DNA from: Liolophura sinensis
Lineage: Eukaryota > Mollusca > Polyplacophora > Chitonida > Chitonidae
Length of the DNA stretch: 64,000 nt
Assembly: GCF_032854445.1 (NCBI RefSeq)
Contig: NC_088303.1
Span: 17,429,501-17,493,500 of the forward strand
Direction of reading: 5' to 3'
The position numbers and the translations under genes were made by a program. The notes under the pieces were generated by a model. The model made no database searches, had not been told where the DNA came from, and worked only from the letters and a program-made list of their open reading frames with translations. Shown in pieces: positions 47,990 through 60,700 of this stretch (its first letter is position 1; each line of letters starts with the position of its first letter).

Positions 47990-50900
47990 TTGGAAAAGCT
48001 TCTGGTGCTATGTTGTGACAATGAGTTTGTTTCATTTATGTGGCCTCTTGAAAACTGTTGTTTAAGTGGACTATGCTAGAGTTATGGTGTAAACACCAAT
48101 AAGAAATATGTAAATCCAGGAAAACTATTAAACTTATTTATGGTTCAAATATTTAAAATCTCTATGTGACCTTATTTATATATGGTAAAAGACACTTCAA
48201 GTGTAGTTGTTACAGTTTGAAGTTAAGTGGTACAAAACTGTTACAAAACTGTTACAAATGCCAGGTCTGATCAGCAATAAGCTTTAAGCGTGTTCATAAA
48301 TTCAGATATTAAAGCTTGAGCCCCAAGTTCTGCAGGTAATGCTGTAAACATATTTTTGCCAACTGCATGTGTAATGGCTCTGTGGAATGCTTCCTCTCCA
48401 TGTATCAATGTCTCATGTAACTAGTACTTAATTCCACTTTTAATTTAGGACTTTACATGCATTTACCCCAGAATCTGTTCATAGGGAGAGAATTAACCAT
48501 AGTTTATTTTAAGTGTATAAAACAATACAGTATAAAACAGTTATGCCAAACTCCTTTATTGTTTTTATATGGCCAGTGTGCATTACACTCCTGACTATTT
48601 ATATACCATGAATGTCCCATGGTGTGGGTTTTTTATTGACTGAGTTTTTCTTCCATTTGATGGTGATTTCTTAAATGTTGATGCATTTATATGTAGTTAT
48701 ATGATTTAGTCAAGGGTTGACTGCAAGTACATGTAATTGGCTTTAAATAAATATATGCTGATATAAAACATGTGAAGATATGATGTTGTATGGCTATTTT
48801 TTCTGTGTGTTACACAAGATGTAGGTTCAGTCAGTTTGTGTGACAGAGGCTTTTCATTGTTCCCCCATCTTGGTGGTCTTAGCGGCATAAACTGTTAAAA
48901 TAAAGAGGCCATATTTAACTGATATATCATGTGACCATTTTCCAACTATCACACCCTGCTCTGGTTTTACTCTCTATGCTGTAAGTCTATAATTATGTTA
49001 ATTGGTCGACAGCCTGACAACAGTAGCTTGTTTTCCATGAATTAAGACTGCAGCATAGAGAGTAAACCCAGAAAAGCATAGTAATGGTTGGCAAATGTTC
49101 CTTCACCATAGTCCATTGACCAAGGCCCATGTACCATCCAGGGTGGCCAAATCTCCTTGCCATTTTCAAGTTGGTACATGCCTTTAGTTCATGTTTTATA
49201 TGATAGCCTTGAAATGCTTTTATATGAAAGATGGGTAGCTTTGTATGGGCTGTGCCCCCTTTAATGAACATATTCATTGTTCACTGTGCTAGCTCATGTA
49301 TTGCCTACAGTCATACAACAACAACCCCCAATTAACTCTGGGGGTGGGGGGGGGGGGTAGAGAAAGAGTGTTTACCTTTAGGAATACTTCCTTCACTAAT
49401 TCAAGATAATCTTTTCAAACATAATGGCAGATTTGCTGATGAAAGATGACATTTTAGCCCTATCCGGGTTGGAAGAGGGGTGAGCTACAGGGGCAAGAAG
49501 AACTGCATCAGCAGTTTTCTTTGCAGCCAGAAAACGACAGATGACATAAAGTTATGTTTTGTAACATTTTGGGGCATTCTATAGTGGTTGTATTAACTGT
49601 TAATTTCAAGTCTAATTAAAGCTGTTAAGACTCAAGGTCCAATTGAATGTCTAATGAGAAAACACTGTGAAAGTAATGAACTGAATTAATTTGCCATGAT
49701 CGGAAAAATTAAGCTTTGGAAGACATCGGTTTACCAACAGATGCTAACACACATAAAGACGAATGGCTTTATTTAACCTCCGAAGTATATAAACAATGGA
49801 AAATTCAACACATTCAACCTGCATGTACAAATTGTAACAGTATTTACAAAAACAGGCAACATGGAGCAAAAGCATGATAAAAATACAAGATTTCATGTAC
49901 AATGTGTCTAGTGCTGAAAATCAGTTTTGCCGATGTGGTGTTATGCCATAATCATGCATCCATTCTTGATCGAGTTAGGCCTAGGGGATCACCGCAACTG
50001 GTTAAGTATGTAGATGGTGTGCAATCACCTCACTCTAGGGTCACATCTGGTTTGATTGGGCTCAGTTCAGTTTTGTCGGCGAGCGAGGACAGAGTGCATG
50101 TAGGTTACAGGAAATGTTAGGAGACTATAAAGATATGAAATTTTGATCTAAATAGTTAGAAGTAATAAGCCGTGTTGTGTGTTGTTTTCTTCTAAAAAGA
50201 TCCTGAGTCCAAAGTCATGGCGTACTGTTTCGTAGTTACTTTTCTGTGCGGCATCCTAAAGCTCGTCTCTTCCTTTCGGGCATGTTAGGTGTAGTAGAAC
50301 TGATTAGAAACTGGAACCGCCATGTCACGTGACCAAAGTTAACCAGAAACAGTCAAAATTTGCCTTGTTTCTAAAATCACTAAATTTGAACAACATTCAA
50401 TAAAACTTTTCTTTTTACAGCTCTTAAAGCTTTAAAAAAAAAAACGGAACAAAAATTATAAATATCTGAACGATTTCATCAGGCCGCTTAAATATCCAAA
50501 TTGTAATTCCAAATTGCACAGTCTTTCCATAGCCCCAAATCCTAAAGGAAACTGCAAAGACTTTTCATTCTTCTAGAGGGGCATTCACACTCTCATTTAT
50601 CTGTCAGCGGGTGCCATGTATGTTTAATCTACATCTTGCTCCTTAATTGCATGGTGGCTTTAATTACGGAACCCTGGATGTTGGAAGTCATTGGTTGGTT
50701 GTATGGTCAAGCTGTCTGGATAAAGGAGAAGATTTGTCTTCTCATCCGAAAAACAAAGTAAAGTGATTCATCTAACTCACTCTGAAACATGTTTGTGGAC
50801 ATTTTGACCTTGATGTTAAATCTGTCAAGCGTGGCACTTTTGTTTTTTCATTGTATGTTTTTACAGTCAGTTGTAACTTTTACAGTCAGTTTCTGTTCCT

Positions 50901-53532
50901 CCCCTGTGCTGCTTCTGTAGGAATAAACGAATGATTATGGAATAACAGCGCTATTTCTAGAGGAAGACTCCTCTTTGTGTACAATCTAATGCTTTTAAAG
51001 CACGATTGCAGCATCGAGGTCCGTCTTGTGTGGGACAGAGATTCTTTGGTTAAATATGCTGCCATCTGCACCAAGCTAAGCAGACTAGGTGGGAGGCTCG
51101 CTTGTTTTCATCCATTAGAGAACAACAGCATCTGCATGATCATATTTGAGACATCTTCATCGGTTTACTACTGAGAGAGAGTGCGCGCTCAATTTACTCT
51201 CCAACGAGATCTTGGGATCAACATCTATCAAACATTGGTGTAGCGTTCGTAGTTGATGTATCCCTCGAGAATATACAAGTGATACATAACGGATAATCAC
51301 AAGCACCTTTGGATAGTACAGTAACATTTTTGTTATGGTGAAAATTCTACTGAACTAGCAGTCATGTTACATGTTTGAAATTTCAAGTTACGTGGTTAAC
51401 TCCTGTTGCCTGATCTCCACCACTCGTTGTAAAATGTTCCACGAACCTAATCTCCTCGCGATATCGAGGATTAAGAGTCTTCCTCAAAACAATCGAATGA
51501 TGCTTGGCTGCTTCATTTGCATAGCAGTGTCTTCATCAACGAATGATATATCCATTAAAAAATAATTTACTTTATGGTCTATTCAGTTAACGCATTTATG
51601 GCTCTATGTTTGTGCATTTTATTGTAGTAGTTTAGCCGTCTGCCTCTGTCACGTGGCAAAAACGTTTTGTGACGTGACTTATCACAATATGGTCAGAAAA
51701 GACCACTCAATGGAAAGTAAAAAAATCTGATCATAGGTTTGCTCTGACATTGTAGTTTTCAGACATGTAGATCACAGGTGAAGAAAGGACACGAACATCT
51801 ACTTACCTGAGCTGATTTACCTTAACTGAACGTAATAATGGGTGTAAATAAAATAAGTACACTCCAGGGTATATAAACTGTTGATAAACTGTTATCAACC
51901 CAGGTGAAAACCTTGCAAATCTTACATGTAAATGTACAGGTCAACTGAATATTCAGCTGATAGCGTTCATGAAATAAGGACAAAATGTGGACTGCTAACT
52001 TTTCTTTGCTTCATAAGCAATACATAAGGAATACAACCCACTTTTTAAATTGGTCGTATTATACAATCGAGTGAAAGTCCACGATTGTTTGATATTTTCT
52101 TCCTTTTTGTAATTTGCGCAATGCCTTATAAGGTGATTTTTTTATTTTCTCAAAATGTGTAATAAAGCTACCATTGCAGAAAGGCGATCGTGTTTTAATT
52201 TATTTCTACTGACTCTATAAACATGTTAATACCAGTTTGGTTTGGCCATGGTGGTACCAATATCATGTCTGGCAAATGAACTATAAGCCTTGAAATGAGC
52301 TGCCACTTGACTGATGTGGCATACTCACCAGAGCCCTCGTTGCAAAAGAAAGTATATATATAGGTCACGTGGGAAAGTTTATCAGCTACTGACCAAAGGA
52401 CTATGGTTTAATCTGGTCACTATGGTGTCCTCTGCTCAAGCTAATGACCATCATCTTGAATAAGAGTGTATGCAAATCAGCTGAAGAAAGTATTGGTGTA
52501 TTGATATGGCGTATGTGATGATGAAATTTTAAATAACATAAGAATAGAGGATCTGACAGCATATAAAATGGAGTTAATAATGCAAGGAACCCGATCTGCC
52601 ACCCAGCATAGTTGTATCAACTTGCCAACTTCATGGTTTGCTATGCTTGGGGGATATATCTAAATATAAATAGATATGAACTCCGGCTGTTTTCCGCACG
52701 AGTTTCAAATGGACACGATGCGTTTCGACTCATATATATTCATTTCTACGGTTGACATGATTGCTTCTTTGAAACCTACTGTATAGATAGGCATGAAGTT
52801 CGTGTCCGGGCTACAACTCTTGGTGGATACATAGAAACAGAGGTGACGATGTGTCGGGACTCACATGTATCCATTTTCACTATTGTCCTGGTAACCAGCT
52901 TGCCATCGTCCTTATATATATCATACAACTCCAACTGTTTTCCACGCAGAGTTTTAAATTTTGGTGGGTACATAGATACAAAGACAGCGACGTGTTAGAA
53001 CTCATATTTGTCCATTCAGTACTTCATTTTCTGACAGAAGCTGTTTATCCCAATTTTTCTCCAATCAGTAAATACACTTTAAAAGGACTAATAGGACTAA
53101 TGACACTTTTAAAGCTGTATATGCTTCCACCCAGCCACCTTCGGACGTGACTAAGAATTTCGGGCTAGCTTTCAAAATCAAAGAAAAAAAACTTTTGCGT
53201 ATTGGCCCATAGCCAAATATTTTCTTTGTCAATCGGCCTAGACAAAGTCGCTAGTCGGCTGAGTTAGCCATCTAAGCTTAACCTTTAGACTTGTGAAACA
53301 GCCCCCGAACTCTTGTTGGATTATCGGATTACTTTTGAACCATAGTGCACATGGTGCACGATTTGGATACTGATTAAGCTTACGCAAAAGTGCAGCGCAT
53401 TCCTTTCGTCTTTCTGACAGCATTAGGCCTATATGGCTGCTAGCTAATTCTTCACTTCATTTACTTTCTCAGCTCTTTGGTGATGGACGCATTTTTTAAA
53501 ACTTGGTCCTGCATTCAATGAACGTTCATTAT
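47990..53532. other. Intergenic DNA, no gene seen
   Basis: AT-rich sequence with scattered short frames of no recognisable family, a poly-G run (49341-49358) and no convincing exons, tRNAs or complete transposons. Confidence 0.55.
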
Positions 53533-53545
53533 GGTTGACGATTGA

Positions 53546-53633
53546 GTGAGTGAGTGAGTGCTTGGGGTTTAACGTCGTACTCAACAATTTTTCAGTCATA
53601 TGACGACGAAGGAATCATTAGGGTGCATGTACG
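53546..53633 (-). mobile_element. SINE family B, 5'-truncated, with target duplication
   Basis: GTGAGTGAGTGAGTGCTTGG through GTCATATGACGACGAAGGAA matches the 3' part of the copy at 22449-22781. GGTTGACGATTGA flanks it at 53533-53545 and 53634-53646. The 88-bp truncated insertion with a 13-bp duplication indicates LINE-driven retroposition. Confidence 0.87.
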
Positions 53634-54959
53634 GGTTGACGATTGACATGCCATTGTTATACGATGCCTACAATCATTTTTTTTTTCATTTGGCACAATG
53701 TTCTTTTGTGAAATTACATGCACATCAGGCCAGTTTTACTTGTCGGTAGACCTATTAAATAGCAGGCATGTGTTAAGTATGATTTCTACGAGATTTGTCG
53801 GAATGAGTAGGCATATATATATATTTGTTGATCAAAATCGGCATATCTTCTGGTAAGTAAATATAATTTCCTTCATTAAATGAAATACATAATGTTTTTC
53901 AGACAAAATCCTTCAGTTAACCGAGATTTTGGGTGTATTTTTCCACATAATGAGGTCTTTTGAGATGTTGAGTTGGTCAATATTCTACAAAACAAGACCC
54001 ACTAAATCTTAGCATCACAATTGAGAAAAGTGCCCTACTATATTTCACCTATGTTTCGTCGCTGTCGGAGACGCTTTCAGGCAGAAGACGATCAGACATT
54101 TATTTATGCATTGAGGTTCCGTGTTCCAACCCACCTAACGTTCTGTTTGTAGACAGCTTAACGTCGAGATCAACTCTTCCAAACCGGCGAGTGAATCAAT
54201 GTCATGCATGAGAACACTCAAATCGTCTGTCCCGCTGCGTTCAACTGCTGGTCATCCCCTGTGGGTGTAGGGGAATCAGTCTATAGGCCCAGTAGGCCCA
54301 TATGCGTGACGCAGGCCTTATCTAAGCGCCGTACAACGAAATTTAAGCATCGCAGTGCTGTATACGTTGTCAAGACGCTTTCTAGGAAAGCACAATTAAA
54401 CCCAGTCGACATAATCCGTGGTGCTAGGGGCGTTTATGTTGCTGCTATTTAAGCATTTACATGAATCATTAGAATAGAGCCCTAGCTGAGGTGAACTAAC
54501 AGGAGGCCAGGTTTCACCGGTTAGGTAAACCATTTGCCAAGGGTCACACTGTCCTCGCTCCTATGGTTTTACCTATTCTGCAGCCTTTTATACCATACTG
54601 TTCACACTTTGACGAATAACTGAATAACTATAGTGATGTTTCAAGAGTCAAATATGAAAAAAAAATCAATTTAAGTCTTTCCATCAGACGGTATATAGAC
54701 AGTTGAGCTGTAGATATGATTTCTTCTCTGTCATTGCGAAATTTAAGCATATACTACAGGGCGCTACATTGTTTTACTGTTACATGTATTGCGTATTAAA
54801 TGTGATGACAACACAGCATTTTATTTAATGCTAGACCTCTGATAAATTACAAATACCATCATTGTACTTTTTTAATCTAACTCTGCGCAGAGACGCGTAT
54901 GTTGATGGTTTTTAAACATTCACACGAACAGTTTGAAAAACCCTAACTGTGTGAGATGA

Positions 54960-55430
54960 ATTGTTCTGTGCACAGTCCTTGGTCGCACCCTGTGAGTTCC
55001 ATCGTTTTGAAATCCCTGTCTATACAAGACTTCAGTTGTGTGCCTACGCTGTAGGAACCCTGTCTGTTCCGTCGTCTTTAAACTCCGATCTGTGCTGGAC
55101 TTCACTTCTGTGCTCAACCATTGGCCATCCTTTTGAAATATCTGTTTGTTCAAGACTTCAGATCTGTGCTCAAGTCTTGGCCCCACCCTGCCGTTCCATC
55201 GGTCTGAAATTTCTGTCTGTACAAGACTTCAGCTCTGTCCCCAGGCCTTGGCCTCATTCTGCTATTTCCATCATCTGGAAATTCCTCTCTGCTCAAGACT
55301 TCAGTTGTGAGCTCAAGCCTTGGCTTCATCCTACCAAAACGACTGTTTTGATATTACTGTCTGTATTTTCAGTTCTGTACTTAATCCTTGCCTTTTTGAA
55401 AGTGCAGCCTGTGCAACACGCTTCAATCTC
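54960..55430. repeat. About 72-bp diverged tandem repeat
   Basis: Five to six units around TACAAGACTTCAGTTCTGTG, CTCAAGCCTTGG and a TCCATCGTCTGAAATTCCTG-like core. ACTTCA recurs near 55029, 55101, 55156, 55227 and 55300. It opens a 169-codon frame on + that is repeat-derived. Confidence 0.85.
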
Positions 55431-55839
55431 CCACTTGTCTGTACATATCGTAATAATAAATAAATCATGATCATAAACTGTCAATTATTTTCTATATAGG
55501 TCTAAAATTCTTACCAAATCAGTCAGCCCTGGTCGAGCCAGATGACTGCATAAAACGGTTAAGGACAAAATTCTCATTGGTTTTGAAAATCCTTTCAGTA
55601 TTTGAAACCTTATTTGAAAAGTTGCTGAATAAACCGAGATCAGTGATGTCTAATAAATTGCAAGTAACATCGCTGCATTTTTTGTACTGTTCTTAACTCG
55701 GCTTAAGCCATGGTGCTTGGGGCCTGTGATTTGCCACCATTTAAACCTTTACATGACCATTTAGAATAAAAACCTAACTGGTTGAGGTAAAGAGACAGTA
55801 CTTCACCGGTTACGTGTGACCATTACATTACATGCTTTT

Positions 55840-56690
55840 TGACCTTGAGAAGGTAACATAGTGGATTAGGAGGAGTGTTGGAGTGCATTCTTTTTGACCT
55901 TGAGAGAAAACCATAGTGGTTTAGGGAATAACCTGGACCACATGCTATTTGAGCTAGAGAAGACAGCATAGTGAATTAAGGAGGGAACTGGATTACTTGC
56001 TTTGGCCTTGACAAGATATCATAGTGGATTAGGGCTGCAGGGCCTTTTTACCCTGAGAAGATAGCATAGTGGATTACAGAGGGACCTGGATTACATGCCC
56101 TTACCTTGAGAAGATAGCATAGTGGATTGAAGAGAAACTCATATTACATGTTCTTTTTTCTTTTTGACCTTGAGAAGATACCACAGCGGATTACAGAGGG
56201 ACTTGTATTACATTTTTTCTTACTTTGAGAAGATAGCATAGTGGATTAGAGAGGGACCTGGATTACATGCCTTTTACCTTGAGAAGATAGCATAGTGGAT
56301 TAGAGAGGGACCTGGATTACATGCCTTTTACCTTGAGAAGATAGCATAGTGGATTAAAGAGGGATTCGTATTACATTTTTTTTTGCTTTGAGAAGATACC
56401 TAAGCGGATAACAGAGGGACCTGGATTACATGGGGTTTTTTTTCACTTTGAGAAGATACCATATTGGATTGGAGAGGGACCTGGATTATATGTTTTTTTT
56501 ATCTTGAGAAGATACTGTAGCGGATTACAGACAGGCCTATAGATTAAAATTTTGACATTTATAAGATACTATAGAGGATTAGAGAGGGACCTATGGATTA
56601 CAATTTTGACATTTAGAAGATACCGTAGTGAATTAGAGAGGGACCTGGATTACATGCTTTTTGACCGTGAGAAGTGGACATAGTGGATCT
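55840..56690. repeat. About 55-bp tandem repeat, roughly 15 units
   Basis: Unit GACCTTGAGAAGATAGCATA plus GTGGATTAGAGAGGGACCTG plus GATTACATGC, with variable T-runs between. No gene overlaps. Confidence 0.92.
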
Positions 56691-57414
56691 GAGAGTTTGA
56701 CGTGGATATAACAGGAGACCACAGGGATCTAGTAAAACTTCTTTATCCTTATCTTGTACTTTGTGTCTAGACTCAGCGGTGTATCTGCATATAAATCGAG
56801 TGTCATTGTTTTCTTGATGTTAGGGAGTGTAAACGTTTGCATATTCAAGCCCACCCATATATGGGGCACGACCGTGTCGTGTCTGTATATGGGAAACATA
56901 GCTAACACCGAATATGGTGGTTGTTACTTCCTGGTGCGGAATGTAAGCCTAGCCAGATCACACCAGCACAGCTCCATCTCTGTTACGAAACGTCTGATGA
57001 CGTTCACATACACGCAGGTATAGGTCTACTTTTCAAGCTGAAGATGAGAGAATCAACAAAGAACACAAGTAAATCGACGAATTCGAATATTTTTCACCAC
57101 ATGCATTAAAGGAATGCGCCCATGCAGTCTGCGAGAAGGAGAATTTACAGGTACTCTCCACTGAATGAATTATTAATTGAGCTTATATATGTACATCCAT
57201 GAGACGAAATTGTGTGGAAGTAGAGATATAAGCCCTAACAGACTAATGCTGAATGGAAGTGTCAAGAAGCTATATGTAGACTAAACTTCTGAACTGCAGT
57301 TGATGTGATAGTGTCAATCAAATCATTATATAAGGATAAGAAATAAGCCTAGTTGGGTGGAGGGTGAATAGGGGACATAGAACAGCTATTGCAACACCCC
57401 CATCCCCACCCCCT

Positions 57415-57418
<4 letters not shown>

Positions 57419-57463
<45 letters not shown>
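57419..57463. repeat. (AT)n microsatellite
   Basis: About 22 AT units, 265 bp before the COTL1 start codon. Confidence 0.95.
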
Positions 57464-57464
<1 letters not shown>

Positions 57465-57727
57465 TTTTAACCTGTACAAATACCTGATCCAACTTCGGTT
57501 TGATCTAAAAGGTAAACTACATCATCTCGAAGTGCCAGTGTAAAATTAACATGGGGTGGGATCACAAAAGCCTTTCCAGTTCAGAAATGATCACAGCCTC
57601 TTCTATACGCCCACAAGTCAGCTGACTCGACCGGACTGATCACGCTTACGGAGGTTACGGGTCAGAGGTTACAAAGTTCACGGCACTTGTCACACGTTCA
57701 TCATCGGGGAAGATTACTTGAGGGAAA

Positions 57728-60700
57728 ATGACGGCGATACTGGACAAAGAGTCTGTACGGGAAGCTTACAACGACGTAAGAAGTGATGACTCGGAGACCA
57801 ACTGGTGAGATATGTGAAACGTGTGCTGTGTGGATGATTTACTTTCAACGATATCCCATATGTTGCATAATTGTATTATACCGGTATGTACGGCAGATCG
57901 AGTGTGGCTTTGGGCCTACTCCACGTATCATAGGCGGATACTCCCCCTGTCTGGCCCGTCTTGTCGGCTAACGGCTTGAATCAAAATCAAATATATACTG
58001 TTTGTCTATTACAGCCCATGCATTCTCACGAAACATTCTAACCTTTTAATGTTGCCAGGGTCGTGCTGAAAAATGAGGGATCTCAAATTGTCGTGGATTC
58101 CACCGGAGAAAGTTATGACGAGTTTTTTGCGAAGTTCACAGGTGAGTGCATGACGTCATCGTATTGACAGGCAGGTGGTTCATGCAAGTTGGAAAGAAAT
58201 GGGAGTGGAGTGGGGGGACTAGCCATCCGCACCGGTTGAACCCACCAGACATACGCACCTCAGGTAGACAACGTTACTCTGAAATGTTAGCTCTCTGTAC
58301 ACTATTCTGTATAAGTCAGGTGATTATATGGGAGTTCGTATACATATAGGCCTATGTATGGATATGCGTACAATGTGGGCTGTACATTCACATTGATCAC
58401 CCTGTAAATCTATCCTTTCGACCAGTATTTATCATGTGTAAGCTACATGCCGTGTAGCTAAATCTTTTCACTGTATGGCGAAAGAAAGATTCATGTTATA
58501 ACGTGGAAATAGCGGTATTGTTCGTGTAACATGACCTTATGATCTGTAGTCAGTCCTATTTTCATATAATTGCATACATATTCATTCAGGTATTTTATTC
58601 AAGCTTAATTCAGTTATTGTTGAGGATTAATCTTGATGTGTTGACGCATGCGTATAAACGCGTACACTGGACCATGTAATCACAATGAACATTAGCAAGA
58701 AGATCAAAGGCCGGTTGACTATACAGGTACATTATTTAAATTGCTTGTATGACAATTAATATTCGGTTACAATACAAATTTACCGTGCATCATTATTTTT
58801 TTTTCACTCCTTCATTCAGAGAGAGCTTACTGATTGCTAAAAAGTGTTCTTTTGTCAAAGGGAATTGTGAAATAAAAGATACACCAGTTGCAATTGATAT
58901 CTACATAGGATCACAGATCTGCGGTAAATGTAGATCAAGTACTGTTAACAGTTGAGAGTTACACTGCAATGGCTGACCTGCATAGTTCCATCCAGGAAGC
59001 AAACGGGTATGTGTGCACTGAGTATATGTATATATACGCGGGTTACTTCACGGTTCACATACAACAGGCCGCGTCTGCGACATGCAGGCTACTCTTCCCT
59101 TAGGTGTCCTCATTACAACCGACTCCGCGTGGTCTTCAGAGGTACCGGTACGCCGGATAACAACTGCCGTAAACTCTTGAATATCCGTATTGATAACTTT
59201 ATTTATGTCCTAATGGCACTTTAGTTTCGATAGTGTACTTTATGATTTAGGCACGTGGTCGACAGTGTACTGGCTTCCTATTAGGCTCTACCAAAGCCTT
59301 GAATATTTACATGTATTTGTTTTGTATTTATCTGATTGATATTAAAATGATGTGTTCAAGAATTTTTCACTTATATGACGGCGGTTATATGGGTGGTGAA
59401 AAGCGGTGTGCACAAAATAAACCACCGCCCTTCGCCAGGTATACCTAACAAACCTCTTGACTTAAGGCCTCTCCTATCCATCGAGAGCTCATTGTTCAAG
59501 GGTCTAGTGGATAGTCTATATTATAGATTCTTACTGAGTTATGGCCTCCTATACTGGCTTGTCGCTTCCTTACTGACTTGTCGCTTCTAATACTGACTTA
59601 TCGCTTCCTATACCATCTAGTCGCTTCCTATACCAACTAGTCGACTCATATACCAACGCTTCCTATACCAACTGGTCGCTTCCTATACCAACTGGTCGCT
59701 TCCTATACCAACTGGTCGCTTCCTATTCTGCCTTGTCGCTACCTATACTGGCTTATCGCTTCCTACACTGACTTTTCGCTTCCTACACTGAGTTGTCGCT
59801 TCCTATATACGGACTTGCCTGTTCCTGTAGTTTACTGTCTTCCTATCCTGACATGAGGTTTCTTAGACTGACTTATCGCTTCCTGTACTGACTTGTCACT
59901 TCTAATACTGACTTGTCGCTTCATGAGGTGACTTGTCGCTTCCTATATGGAATTGTCGCTCCGTGTACTGACTTGTCGCTTCCTGTACTGACTTGCCACT
60001 TCCTATGCTGACTTGTTGCATCCTATATATGGACTTGTTACTTCCTACATACGGACTTGTTACTTCATACATACAGACTTGCTGGTGCCTGTAACTGGCT
60101 TGAGGCTTCCTATATAGACATAGCCAGGTGAGGAAAGTCGATCTGTAGTTATATCGACAGGTTATAGGCTGACATGAAGGGGGATTGAGAGATTGGCTGT
60201 ATTTGAGCTTCATTGACTGCGCATTTTTTTGCCTCTGGCCAGTCATGTTTAATACCTTTGCTTCAACGTATATTTTACTTTCATCGAATCTCTTGCCGTC
60301 AATGGTCTTTGATTTTTATGGATTTATTCCTTTAGACCTCTGCGCACAATCAGCTCCTGTCAATGACGATCATTGAGTATACTGGAAATGGAAACACATT
60401 TCAGCTGACAAAACGTTTCATTGTTAGTGACATTTATTTATTTATTTATTTATTTATGAATGTTTGCCTAGCTAAAGTAATACTCGTATATATGTGTCTT
60501 AGAATTACGGACACTGCTATCAGGTGTTGCAGATGTTCTGAAAATCGTTTGTGGTAATCAGCCAAATTGCTGGTCTGTCACACGGGCCTGAAATACATAT
60601 AATTGTGTGGATTCCCATCAACATAAAGCGTTCATTGACGGGTTCATTTCCTTTATCATGTTTTATGTGCTATCTGTCCGATGTCCAGTGTCCGGTGTCT

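Noticed and set aside
54961-55470. 169-codon + frame
   Set aside because: It coincides with a 72-bp tandem array and has no recognisable domain or splice context.
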